Source: Tropicibacter oceani (GTDB lineage: Bacteria; Pseudomonadota; Alphaproteobacteria; Rhodobacterales; Rhodobacteraceae). From it: a stretch of DNA of 64,000 bases. Below are positions 24,267 through 31,911 of this stretch, one piece after another (the first letter of the stretch is position 1; each line of letters opens with the position of its first letter). The stretch lies in contig NZ_CP124616.1 of NCBI RefSeq assembly GCF_029958925.1, forward strand, positions 3,348,001-3,412,000, in the 5' to 3' direction. The position numbers were made by a program, and so were the translations under genes. The notes under the pieces are model-generated. The model made no database searches, was not told where the DNA came from, and worked only from the letters and a program-made list of their open reading frames with translations.

Positions 24267-25255
24267 TGAAAGGCTTTGACGCCAAATTCGCCGATTTTCC
24301 CGACTATATCATCGGCATAACCAAAGAGATCTGGGAAGACCGCGGCATCGCCACGCTGCACCGCTATTACGCGCCCGATATCGTCGTGCGCTCGCCCGCG
24401 TCGGTGGTGATCGGCAACCAGGGGGTGATTGCAGCGACCATGGCCACCCTGGCCGAATTCCCCGACCGAGAGCTGCTGGGCGAAGACGTGATCTGGTCGG
24501 GCACGCCCGAAGACGGCATGCTGTCCTCGCACCGGATCATCTCGACCGCGACCCATGCCGGCGACGGGGTCTATGGCAAGGCGACCGGCAAACGCCTGCA
24601 ATACCGCATTCTCGCCGACTGCCACGCCAGGAACAACCAGATCGACGACGAATGGCTGATCCGCGATCAGGGCGCCATCGTGCGGCAGATGGGCTGGCTG
24701 CCCGATGCCTATGCCCGCGATCTGATCGCCCGCGAAGGCGGCCCCGAGGCCTGCGTCAAACCCTGCGCCCCGGGCAACGATCCCGAGGGTCCCTACAAGG
24801 GCCGCGGCAATGACAACCCCTGGGGCGCCGAGCTGGCCGATATCCTGACCCGGATCATGGGGGCCGATATGGCCGCCATACCGCAAAGCTATGACCGCGC
24901 GGCGCAGCTGGAATATCCCGGCCATGTCACCGCCCATGGCTGGGCGCCCGCCGACCGGCTCTGGATGGGGCTGCGCGCGGCCTTCCCCTCGGCCCGCTTT
25001 GAAATCCACCACCAGATCGGCCGCGACGATCCCGCCATGCCGCCGCGCGCCGCCCTGCGCTGGAGCCTGACCGGCAAACACGACGGCTGGGGCGCCTTTG
25101 GCCCGCCCACCGGCGCGCAGGTGCACGTCATGGGCATCACCCATGCCGAATTCGGAAGCCTTGGCGCCGCCCCCACCCGCCTGCGCCGCGAATGGACGCT
25201 TTTTGACGAAACCACGATCTGGAAACAGATCCTTTTGCACACAGGTACGCTATGA
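24266..25255 (+). CDS. NTF2/SnoaL-like protein, two-domain, divergent
   Basis: A 329-residue protein. Residues about 10-150 form an NTF2-like domain (TLHRYYAPDIVVRSPASVVIGNQG), and about 190-325 a second one (PPTGAQVHVMGITHAEF, then LRREWTLFDETTIWKQIL). It is more distant from the other island members than they are from each other. The start at 24266 is favoured by GAAGGA eight bases upstream; an ATG at 24257 is too close to that site. It begins exactly at the end of the LacI gene and overlaps the bicupin gene by 4 bp. Function unknown. Confidence 0.75.
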   Translation: MKGFDAKFADFPDYIIGITKEIWEDRGIATLHRYYAPDIVVRSPASVVIGNQGVIAATMATLAEFPDRELLGEDVIWSGTPEDGMLSSHRIISTATHAGDGVYGKATGKRLQYRILADCHARNNQIDDEWLIRDQGAIVRQMGWLPDAYARDLIAREGGPEACVKPCAPGNDPEGPYKGRGNDNPWGAELADILTRIMGADMAAIPQSYDRAAQLEYPGHVTAHGWAPADRLWMGLRAAFPSARFEIHHQIGRDDPAMPPRAALRWSLTGKHDGWGAFGPPTGAQVHVMGITHAEFGSLGAAPTRLRREWTLFDETTIWKQILLHTGTL

Positions 25256-26217
25256 CCCCCCAGGAAATGGAAAGCCGCATCGTCCGGTACGGCGATTTGC
25301 AGCCTTGCAAGACCGCCTTCATCGACGCCCACACGCCGGGCAGCGACCAGAAGGAAAACTTTACCATCATCGGCGGCGGCGTGTCGGAAAGCCCAGACCA
25401 GCACGTGCACATCTCGATCCCGCATGGCTTCAACATCGGGGCGGCGGGGCAACCGCCGAAATGCCGCAACTCGCTGCACGACCACCGCACCGCCGAGGCG
25501 TTTTTCGTCCTGTCCGGGCGCTGGCGCTTTTTCTGGGGGCGCTGGGGGAATGCGGGCGAAGTGGTGCTGGAACAGGGCGACATCTTCAACATCCCCACCG
25601 GCATCTTTCGCGGCTTTGAAAACATCGGCACCGATTACGGGATGATCATGGCGATCCTGGGCGGCGATGACGCCGGCGGCGGCGTCATGTGGGCGCCACA
25701 GGTGATCGAAGATGCCGCCGACCACGGCCTGGTGCTGGGCGAGGACGGCAAGCTGTACGACAGCAAGAAACAGCAGCGCCTGCCCGAAGGCGTCAAGCCG
25801 ATGCCGCTGATGAGCGCCGAAGAACTGGCCAAGCGCCCCGAACCGACCACGGCGCAGGTGCTGCCGAACCACGTGGCCCGCTACTGGGACATGGTCGCAC
25901 TGGCCGACCGCAAGCCCTGCAAGGTCATCGGCGAAACCGGGCTGCTGCGCGACAAACCGGGCTTTGAGGTCGATTTCATCACCCGCGCCTCGGCCAGCGA
26001 CAGCCGGCACAGCCACACCGTTCCCTCGGTGCTGATGCCGGTCAAGGGGCACTGGCGCGTCACCTGGGATGGCGGCGCGGCGGTGCTGGCCCCCGGTGAC
26101 ACCATGAGCGTTCCGGAAAACCTGGCCCACAGCGCCGTGCCCTCGATGACCGGCGAGGCGGCGCTGTATCACGTGGTCGCCACCGGTGACCCCGCCGGAC
26201 TGACCTGGAAAGGCTGA
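25252..26217 (+). CDS. Bicupin protein
   Basis: A 321-residue protein with two cupin barrels. The first (about 60-140) has LHDHRTAEAFFVLSGRW followed by LEQGDIFNIPTGIFRGFEN, so two His and one Glu are placed as metal ligands. The second (about 235-310) has SRHSHTVPSVLMPVKGHW and LAPGDTMSVPENLAH. It may be a metal-dependent dioxygenase, isomerase or decarboxylase. The gentisate-dioxygenase-like two-barrel plan is an analogy only. ATGA overlap links it to the NTF2-like gene. Confidence 0.82.
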   Translation: MTPQEMESRIVRYGDLQPCKTAFIDAHTPGSDQKENFTIIGGGVSESPDQHVHISIPHGFNIGAAGQPPKCRNSLHDHRTAEAFFVLSGRWRFFWGRWGNAGEVVLEQGDIFNIPTGIFRGFENIGTDYGMIMAILGGDDAGGGVMWAPQVIEDAADHGLVLGEDGKLYDSKKQQRLPEGVKPMPLMSAEELAKRPEPTTAQVLPNHVARYWDMVALADRKPCKVIGETGLLRDKPGFEVDFITRASASDSRHSHTVPSVLMPVKGHWRVTWDGGAAVLAPGDTMSVPENLAHSAVPSMTGEAALYHVVATGDPAGLTWKG

Positions 26218-26293
26218 CACCCCGCGCCCCGGCCCCGTGCCGGGGCCTCATTCGCAGAGGTCCCGGCGCAAGACCGGGACGGGAGACCGAACC
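26218..26293 (+). repeat. Two-hairpin intergenic repeat before the MetE-like gene
   Basis: Hairpins GGCCCC/GGGGCC (26231-26247) and GTCCCGG/CCGGGAC (26260-26280), then GGGAGA as the ribosome site. It shares CTCA-NN-CGCAGAGG and the closing CGGGAGA with 20072-20126. Confidence 0.6.
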
Positions 26294-27412
26294 ATGACCG
26301 TAAAGACAACCCATGTCGGATCGCTGCCGCGCACGCAGGCTGTGGTCGATTTCATCTTTGCCCGCGAACGCGGCACGCCCTATGACGCGCAGGCCTTTGA
26401 CGCCTGCATGACCGATGCGGTCAGCGAAACCGTGCGCCGCCAGAAGGACGCCGGCATCGACATCGTCAGCGATGGCGAAACCTCCAAGATCAGCTATGCC
26501 ACCTACGTCAAGGACCGCTACACCGGCTTTGACGGCGACAGCCCGCGCAATGCGCCCGCCGATCTGCAACGCTTTCCGACCTTCCTCAAACGGCTGGCCG
26601 ACGAAGGCGGCACCCCGCAATACGCCCGCCCCATGTGCGTCGGCGAAGTGCGCTCCAAGGGCCAGGGTGAGCTGCAGAAAGACATCGACAACCTGCGCGC
26701 CGCCATGGCCGAACACGGGGTCGCGCGCGGCTTCATGAACGCCGCATCGCCCGGGGTCATCTCGTTGTTCCTGCAGAATGATTTCTACAAGACGCGCGAT
26801 GCCTACCTGGCGGCGCTGGCCGACGCGATGAAGCAGGAATACGAAACCATCGTCGCCTCGGGGCTGGATCTGCAACTGGACTGCCCCGATCTGGCGCTGT
26901 CGCGGCACATGCTGTTCAACGACCTGTCCGACGCCGAATTCGTCAAGGTCGCCGGCGCCCATGTCGAGGCCCTGAACCACGCCCTGCGCGACATTCCCGA
27001 AGACAAGGTGCGCATCCACATCTGCTGGGGCAACTACGAGGGCCCGCATGTCTGCGACATCCCGATGGCCAAGATGTTCGACACGCTGATGTCCGCCAAG
27101 GCGCGCTATGTCCTGTTCGAAACCTCGAACCCGCGCCATGGCCATGAATGGACCGTGTTCCGCGACCGCAAATCCGACATCCCCGATCACAAGGTGCTGG
27201 TGCCCGGCGTCGTCGACACCACCACCAACTTTGTCGAACACCCTGATCTGGTGGCCCAGCGCATCGCCCGCTTTGTCGACATCGTCGGCAGTGACCGGGT
27301 GATCGCGGGCAGCGATTGCGGCTTTGGCACCTTTGCAGGCTTTGGCGCGGTCGATCCCGAAATCGCCTATGCCAAGCTGGGCGCGCTGGCGACGGGGGCG
27401 AAACTGGCGTGA
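26294..27412 (+). CDS. Cobalamin-independent methionine synthase II (MetE C-terminal core) family protein
   Basis: A 372-residue barrel protein corresponding to the catalytic half of MetE only. It begins with the family's THVGSLPR. It has the substrate loop DGETSKISYATYV, the zinc-region segment HICWGNYEGPH and a second Cys in SDCGFGTF. Full-length MetE has a second N-terminal barrel that is absent here. Such core proteins act as methyl- or group-transferases in diverse catabolic settings. Its place in a LacI-controlled catabolic operon suggests demethylation or transfer of a methyl/thiol group rather than methionine synthesis. A GGGAGA site precedes the ATG. Confidence 0.85.
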   Translation: MTVKTTHVGSLPRTQAVVDFIFARERGTPYDAQAFDACMTDAVSETVRRQKDAGIDIVSDGETSKISYATYVKDRYTGFDGDSPRNAPADLQRFPTFLKRLADEGGTPQYARPMCVGEVRSKGQGELQKDIDNLRAAMAEHGVARGFMNAASPGVISLFLQNDFYKTRDAYLAALADAMKQEYETIVASGLDLQLDCPDLALSRHMLFNDLSDAEFVKVAGAHVEALNHALRDIPEDKVRIHICWGNYEGPHVCDIPMAKMFDTLMSAKARYVLFETSNPRHGHEWTVFRDRKSDIPDHKVLVPGVVDTTTNFVEHPDLVAQRIARFVDIVGSDRVIAGSDCGFGTFAGFGAVDPEIAYAKLGALATGAKLA

Positions 27413-28104
27413 CACCGCTGATCTATCTGCCCGGCATGATGTGCGACGCGCGGCTTTTCGGGCCGCAGGTCGCCGCCTTGCCCGGCACGGTGTACAGCTT
27501 TGGCTTTGATGAGACCTCGGTTCAGGCCATGGCCGAACATCTTCTGGCATTTGCGCCGGAACGGTTCGCGCTGGCGGGGCTGTCGATGGGCGGCATCGTG
27601 GCGATGGAGATGCTGCGCCAGGCACCTGGGCGGGTTGCGGGCCTTGCCCTGCTGGACACCAACCCGCTGGCCGAGCGTGATGAGATCAAGGCCCGGCGCG
27701 GCCCGCAGATCGAAAAGGTGCGCGCCGGCAAGCTTGCCGAGGTGATGCGCGACGAGATGAAGCCCAACTACCTCGCCCAGGGTCCCAACCGTCAGGCGAT
27801 CCTGGATCTGTGCATGGATATGGCTGTTTGCCTGGGGCCCAAGGTGTTCGAGAACCAGTCCATCGCCCTGCGCGACCGCCCCGACCAGACCGCCACCCTG
27901 CGCGCCTTCACCGGCCCCGCGCTGGTGCTCTGCGGGCGCGAGGATGCGCTCTGCCCGGTCGCGCGGCATGCCCTGATGCACGCGCTGATGCCGCAATCCA
28001 CCCTGACGGTGATCGATGGCGCGGGCCACCTGCCGACGCTGGAACAACCCGCACAAACAACCGCCGCGCTGCGCGCCTGGCTCAAGGAGACCGACCATGA
28101 ATGA
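27409..28104 (+). CDS. Alpha/beta hydrolase
   Basis: A 231-residue alpha/beta hydrolase. The oxyanion region is LIYLPGMMCDARLF, the nucleophile elbow is GLSMGG with Ser near residue 64, the acid is in CGREDALCPV and the base is His in DGAGHLPTLEQP. The start is a GTG overlapping the upstream TGA. Length is at the short end because the cap is small. An esterase or C-C/thioester hydrolase role in the island pathway is likely; the substrate is unknown. Confidence 0.88.
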   Translation: MTPLIYLPGMMCDARLFGPQVAALPGTVYSFGFDETSVQAMAEHLLAFAPERFALAGLSMGGIVAMEMLRQAPGRVAGLALLDTNPLAERDEIKARRGPQIEKVRAGKLAEVMRDEMKPNYLAQGPNRQAILDLCMDMAVCLGPKVFENQSIALRDRPDQTATLRAFTGPALVLCGREDALCPVARHALMHALMPQSTLTVIDGAGHLPTLEQPAQTTAALRAWLKETDHE

Positions 28105-28792
28105 CGCCCTGCTGACCCTGTTGCGCAGCGTCGATACCCCCACCGTCTGCAACGCCATCGAGGTGATCGAGGGCAAGCGCGGCTTTGACCGCTTTACCCG
28201 CGGCACCGTGCTTTGCAGCGCCCCGGACGAAGGCGCCATCGTCGGCTATGCGCGCACTGCCCGGATTTCCGCCATCGTCCCGCCCAGCGAAGCCCCCGAG
28301 GTGATCCGCGCCCGCCGCATGGACTATTACCGCCACATGGCCAGCGGCCCCCGCCCCGCCATCGCCGTGGTCGAGGATATCGACGGCGACAAGGCCATCG
28401 GCGCCTATTGGGGGGAAATCAACACCACCGTTCACAAGGGCTTTGGCCTGTCGGGCGCGCTGACCAATGGCGTGATGCGCGATCTTGGCGATCTGCCCGA
28501 TGGCTTTCCCGTCATCGCCGGGTCGATCGGCCCCAGCCACGGCTTTGTCCACGTCACCGAGGTCGCCAGCGATGTCACGGTCTTCGGGCTGACCATCCGC
28601 GACGGTGATCTGGTCCATGCCGACCGCCACGGCGCGCTGGTCATCCCGGCCGAGTATGTCGACAACCTTCAGGCGGCCATCAACACCATGCGCCGCACCG
28701 AGGACATCGTCCTGTCCGCTGCGCGCAAGCCCGGCTTTGACTTTGACAGCTTTGCCGCCGCCTGGGAGGCCTTTGAAAAGGCCCGCACCTGA
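28097..28792 (+). CDS. RraA-family protein (aldolase/decarboxylase-like)
   Basis: A 231-residue RraA-like protein of the 4-hydroxy-4-methyl-2-oxoglutarate aldolase group. The defining motif is TNGVMRDLGDLPDGFPVIA, with the Arg-Asp pair that binds substrate and metal, followed by HADRHGALVIP. Members of this family cleave or decarboxylate 2-oxo acids, or have no known enzymatic role. As last gene of the island operon (8-bp overlap with the hydrolase) it could release pyruvate or oxaloacetate. It converges on znuB with 7 bp between stops. Confidence 0.88.
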   Translation: MNDALLTLLRSVDTPTVCNAIEVIEGKRGFDRFTRGTVLCSAPDEGAIVGYARTARISAIVPPSEAPEVIRARRMDYYRHMASGPRPAIAVVEDIDGDKAIGAYWGEINTTVHKGFGLSGALTNGVMRDLGDLPDGFPVIAGSIGPSHGFVHVTEVASDVTVFGLTIRDGDLVHADRHGALVIPAEYVDNLQAAINTMRRTEDIVLSAARKPGFDFDSFAAAWEAFEKART

Positions 28793-28799
28793 GGGCGCG

Positions 28800-29585
28800 C
28801 TAGCGGGGCCGCCGCGCCAGCAGGCTGAGCGCAAAGATCCCGGCCGCGGCGCAGACGATGCTGGGGCCGGCGGGGGTGTCGAATTCCCAGGCCCCCCACA
28901 ACCCGCCAAGCGCCGCGGCAACGCCGACCGCGCCGGCGCCCAGCGCCATCTGTTCCGGGGTTCGGGCCAGCGCGCGGGCGGCGGCCGCCGGAATGATCAG
29001 CAGCGCGCCGATCAGCAGCGCGCCGACGACCTTGATCGCCACCGCCACCACCACGGCCAGCGCCAGGATCAGGATGCGCTGTTCACGCTCGGGGTCGATC
29101 CCCGACGCCCAGGCCAGGTCCGGTGACACGGTGGCGGTCAACAGCCTCTGCCAGCGCCAGGCCAGCAAGGCCCAGACCAACGCCCCGCCGCCCCAGATCA
29201 CCGCCAGGTCGCTTTTGCCGATGCTCAGGATGTCGCCGAACAAAAAGGCGCTCAGGTCCAGTCGCGCGCCCGCCACAAGGCTGGCCGCCACCAGCCCAAA
29301 GGCCAGCGCCGCATGCGAGGCAACCCCCAGCAGCATGTCGCTGCCATAGCCGCGCCCGGTCAGCCGGGCGACCATCAGCGCCATGGCCAGCGCCACCACC
29401 AGCGTTCCGGCCATGACCGGCACCGAAAAGGCCAGCGCAAGCGCGACGCCCAGAATGCCAGCATGGGCCGTGGCATCGCCGAAATAGGCCATCCGCCGCC
29501 AGACCACGAAACTGCCCAGGGGCGCCGCCGCCAGCCCCACACCCACCGCGCCCAGAACCGCGCGCACCAGGAAATCGTCAAGCAT
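28800..29585 (-). CDS. znuB: Zinc ABC transporter permease
   Basis: A 261-residue inner-membrane permease of the ABC-3 family, with about eight hydrophobic segments. Family landmarks are AYFGDATAHAGILGVALA and LLIGALLIIPAAAARALA. Together with ZnuC it imports zinc delivered by ZnuA. Its start overlaps the znuC stop by 8 bp, and it is the last gene of zur-znuC-znuB. Zinc rather than manganese is inferred from the adjacent zur gene and the His-rich ZnuA. Confidence 0.93.
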   Translation of the reverse strand: MLDDFLVRAVLGAVGVGLAAAPLGSFVVWRRMAYFGDATAHAGILGVALALAFSVPVMAGTLVVALAMALMVARLTGRGYGSDMLLGVASHAALAFGLVAASLVAGARLDLSAFLFGDILSIGKSDLAVIWGGGALVWALLAWRWQRLLTATVSPDLAWASGIDPEREQRILILALAVVVAVAIKVVGALLIGALLIIPAAAARALARTPEQMALGAGAVGVAAALGGLWGAWEFDTPAGPSIVCAAAGIFALSLLARRPR

Positions 29586-30324
29586 GATCGCAGCCCTCGT
29601 GCGCGTGATCGTGATCGTGGCTGTGGGTGTGTTCGTGCCGGTACAGCGCCAGCGCGCCCCCCGTGCCCGTGCCGAACAGCGCCCGGTATTCTTCGGCCTG
29701 CGCGACCACCTCGGGGTGGCCTTCGCAGCAGACATGACCATTCAGGCAGATCACCCTGTCGCTTGCGCTCATCACCACGTGCAATTCGTGGCTGACCAGC
29801 AGCACGGCACAGCCCAGCCGGTCGCGGACCTCTTCGATCTGGCGATAGAACGCCGCCTGCCCCGGCTGATCCAGCCCCTGCGTCGGCTCGTCCAGCAGCA
29901 GCACCTCGGGCAGGTTCAACAGCGCCCGCGCCAGCAGCACCCGCTGCAACTGCCCGCCCGACAGATCGGCAATCTGGCGATCCGCATAGCCTTCGGCCCC
30001 GGCTTCGGCCAGGGCGGCGGCGCACATATGCGCCGGGATGCGGTCCGGCAGGCTGAGGAATCGCGCCACCGTCATCGGCAGGCTGGGGTCCAGCGCCAGC
30101 TTTTGCGGCACATAGCCCAGACGCAGCCCAGGCTTGCGCGTCACCTTGCCCGAATGCGGGCGCACCGCGCCGATCAGGCTGCGCAGAAAGGTCGATTTGC
30201 CCGACCCGTTCGGCCCGACGACCGTCACGATCTCGCGCGGGTTCAGGGCGAAATTCACGTCCCGCAGCACCTCTTGCCCGCCCATGTGCAGGGTCAGGTC
30301 GCGGGTTTCGATCAGGGCGGTCAT
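29578..30324 (-). CDS. znuC: Zinc ABC transporter ATP-binding protein with His-rich tail
   Basis: A 248-residue ATPase. Walker A is GPNGSGKST, the signature is DLSGGQLQRV, and Walker B is EVLLLDEPTQGLD with the switch His in VSHELHVV. The last 20 residues form a His/Asp tail (HEHTHSHDHDHAHEG, then CDHA) not needed for ATPase activity and likely to bind zinc in the cytoplasm. It overlaps zur by 4 bp and znuB by 8 bp, giving one Zur-regulated transcript. Confidence 0.94.
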   Translation of the reverse strand: MTALIETRDLTLHMGGQEVLRDVNFALNPREIVTVVGPNGSGKSTFLRSLIGAVRPHSGKVTRKPGLRLGYVPQKLALDPSLPMTVARFLSLPDRIPAHMCAAALAEAGAEGYADRQIADLSGGQLQRVLLARALLNLPEVLLLDEPTQGLDQPGQAAFYRQIEEVRDRLGCAVLLVSHELHVVMSASDRVICLNGHVCCEGHPEVVAQAEEYRALFGTGTGGALALYRHEHTHSHDHDHAHEGCDHA

Positions 30325-30800
30325 TGCGCCTTGCCCGCGCAGCGCGGGCACAGGCCCTCGGCCTCGATGACCATGCGTTCGGTGACAAAGCCAACCTGCG
30401 CCGCCGCCTCGCGCAGCGCCTCCGACACCGCCCGGCCCGGCGCTTCGGCGACGGCCGAGCAGACCCGGCAAATCAGGAAGCTGGGGGCATGACGCTGGCC
30501 GGGATGGGCACAGGCGATAAAGGCGTTCAACTGTTCGATCCGATGCGCAAAGCCATGGCTGACCAGGAATTCCAGCGCCCGGTAGGCCACCGGCGGCTGC
30601 GATCCAAGGCCCGCATCGCGCAGGTGTTCCAGCACGTCATAGGCCCCAAGGGCGCGGTGCTGCGCCAATAGCACCTCAAGCGCCTTGCGCCGCACCGGGG
30701 TCAGTTGCAGCCCGCGCGCCGCGCAATCCGCCTCGACCGCCTGCAGGCTTGCGGCGATGCAGCTGTCGTGGTCGTGCCGAACAAAGCCTTTTGCCTCCAT
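30321..30800 (-). CDS. zur: Fur-family zinc uptake regulator
   Basis: A 159-residue Fur-like repressor. The winged helix lies in about residues 20-85 (QLTPVRRKALEVLLAQH, GSQPPVAYRALEFLV). The dimer domain has a HAPSFLICRVC stretch and a C-terminal CPRC pair, which together supply the structural zinc Cys set. The ATG at 30800 is preferred over an adjacent GTG because AAAGGA lies seven bases upstream. Co-transcription with znuC/B and two dyads in the intergenic region argue for Zur rather than Fur or Mur. Confidence 0.9.
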   Translation of the reverse strand: MEAKGFVRHDHDSCIAASLQAVEADCAARGLQLTPVRRKALEVLLAQHRALGAYDVLEHLRDAGLGSQPPVAYRALEFLVSHGFAHRIEQLNAFIACAHPGQRHAPSFLICRVCSAVAEAPGRAVSEALREAAAQVGFVTERMVIEAEGLCPRCAGKAQ

Positions 30801-30835
30801 CACGGATTCCTTTGCCTTCTGGGGGGTCTTGAACT

Positions 30836-30848
30836 GTTACATCATAAC
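30836..30848. promoter_or_regulatory. Zur-like box 1
   Basis: GTTACATCATAAC, a 13-bp imperfect dyad close to the alphaproteobacterial Zur consensus (GTTATA-rich palindrome). It is 36 bp from the zur start. Confidence 0.65.
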
Positions 30849-30869
30849 GCGCTAAAAGCCGGGCGCAAC

Positions 30870-30882
30870 GTTATATCATAAC
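30870..30882. promoter_or_regulatory. Zur-like box 2
   Basis: GTTATATCATAAC, one base different from box 1 and 34 bp from it. It is 31 bp before the znuA start, so one repressor could close both divergent promoters. Confidence 0.68.
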
Positions 30883-30912
30883 ACACCTCTCTGTAACACA
30901 CCGGTGCCCTCC

Positions 30913-31911
30913 ATGACCCTTCGCCTTGCCGCTGCCTGCCTGTTCTTCGCCCTGCCCGCCCACGCCGAGGTGCCCCGCGTCGTCACCGACATCGCGCCCG
31001 TGCACAGCCTTGTTTCCATGGTGATGGAGGGTGTCGGCGCGCCAGAGCTGTTGCTGCCGCCCGGCACATCGGCGCATCATTTCGCGCTCAAACCCAGCCA
31101 GGCGCGCGCGCTGGCCGAGGCGGAGCTGATGGTCTGGATCGGCCCGGCGCTGACGCCCGCGCTTGGCGAAAGCATGGCCAACCTGGCCCCACAGGCCGCG
31201 CAACTGGTGCTGGCCGAGGCCCCGGGAACGCTGACCCTGCCCTATCGCGACCTGGACGAGATCGGTCAGTCCGAACAGGCCGACGGGCATGACGACCACG
31301 CGGATCACGATGACCACGAAGCGCACGATGACCATGAAAAACACGAAGAACACGAAGACCATGCCGAGGCGGACCCCCACGAAGGCCATGACCACGCGCA
31401 CGGCGGCACCGACCCGCACCTTTGGCTGACGCCGGTCAATGCCCGGCTTTGGCTGACCACGATTTCCCAGGCGTTGGCGTCGCAGGACCCGGACAATGCC
31501 CTGACCTACCAGCAAAACGCCGCAGCCGCCCAGGCCCGCGTCGACGCGGCCGAGGCCGAGGCCCGGCAAAGCCTGCGCGCCCTTGAAAACGCCCGCTTCG
31601 CCGTGTTTCACGATGCCTTTCAGTACTACGAACAGGCCTTTGGCCTGACCGTCATCGGCGCGATTTCCGACAGCGAGGCCGCCGCCGCCGGTCCGGCCCA
31701 GCTGGATGCCCTGCGCGATCACCTTGCCGAACAACGGCCCGCCTGCATCCTGACCGAACCGGGTGCCAACCTGAAACTGGTTCAGGCCGTCGCGCCCGAT
31801 CTGCCGATGGTCGAACTGGACCCGATGGGATCGACCTTGCCGTTGGGCTCCGGGCTTTACCCGGCGCTGTTGCAGGACATCGCGGCGCGCCTTGGCGGCT
31901 GCGCCCCCTAG
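30913..31911 (+). CDS. znuA: Zinc ABC transporter substrate-binding protein
   Basis: A 332-residue periplasmic zinc-binding protein with a signal peptide (1-19, ending AHA). A long His/Asp/Glu loop (about 118-165) separates the two lobes and precedes the conserved DPHLWLTP. Zinc ligands are expected at the His of TSAHHFALKPS, at DPHLW, at the VFHDAFQYY His and at a late acidic residue. The loop is unusually rich in HDDH repeats, as in high-affinity zinc proteins. The ATG at 30913 is preferred over a GTG at 30904. The stop overlaps that of pxpA on the other strand. Confidence 0.94.
   Translation: MTLRLAAACLFFALPAHAEVPRVVTDIAPVHSLVSMVMEGVGAPELLLPPGTSAHHFALKPSQARALAEAELMVWIGPALTPALGESMANLAPQAAQLVLAEAPGTLTLPYRDLDEIGQSEQADGHDDHADHDDHEAHDDHEKHEEHEDHAEADPHEGHDHAHGGTDPHLWLTPVNARLWLTTISQALASQDPDNALTYQQNAAAAQARVDAAEAEARQSLRALENARFAVFHDAFQYYEQAFGLTVIGAISDSEAAAAGPAQLDALRDHLAEQRPACILTEPGANLKLVQAVAPDLPMVELDPMGSTLPLGSGLYPALLQDIAARLGGCAP

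Noticed and set aside
13119-28800. Integration of the catabolic island at tRNA-Tyr with an attachment repeat
   Set aside because: No copy of the tRNA 3' end was found near 28800 and no integrase is present; tRNA proximity alone is not enough.
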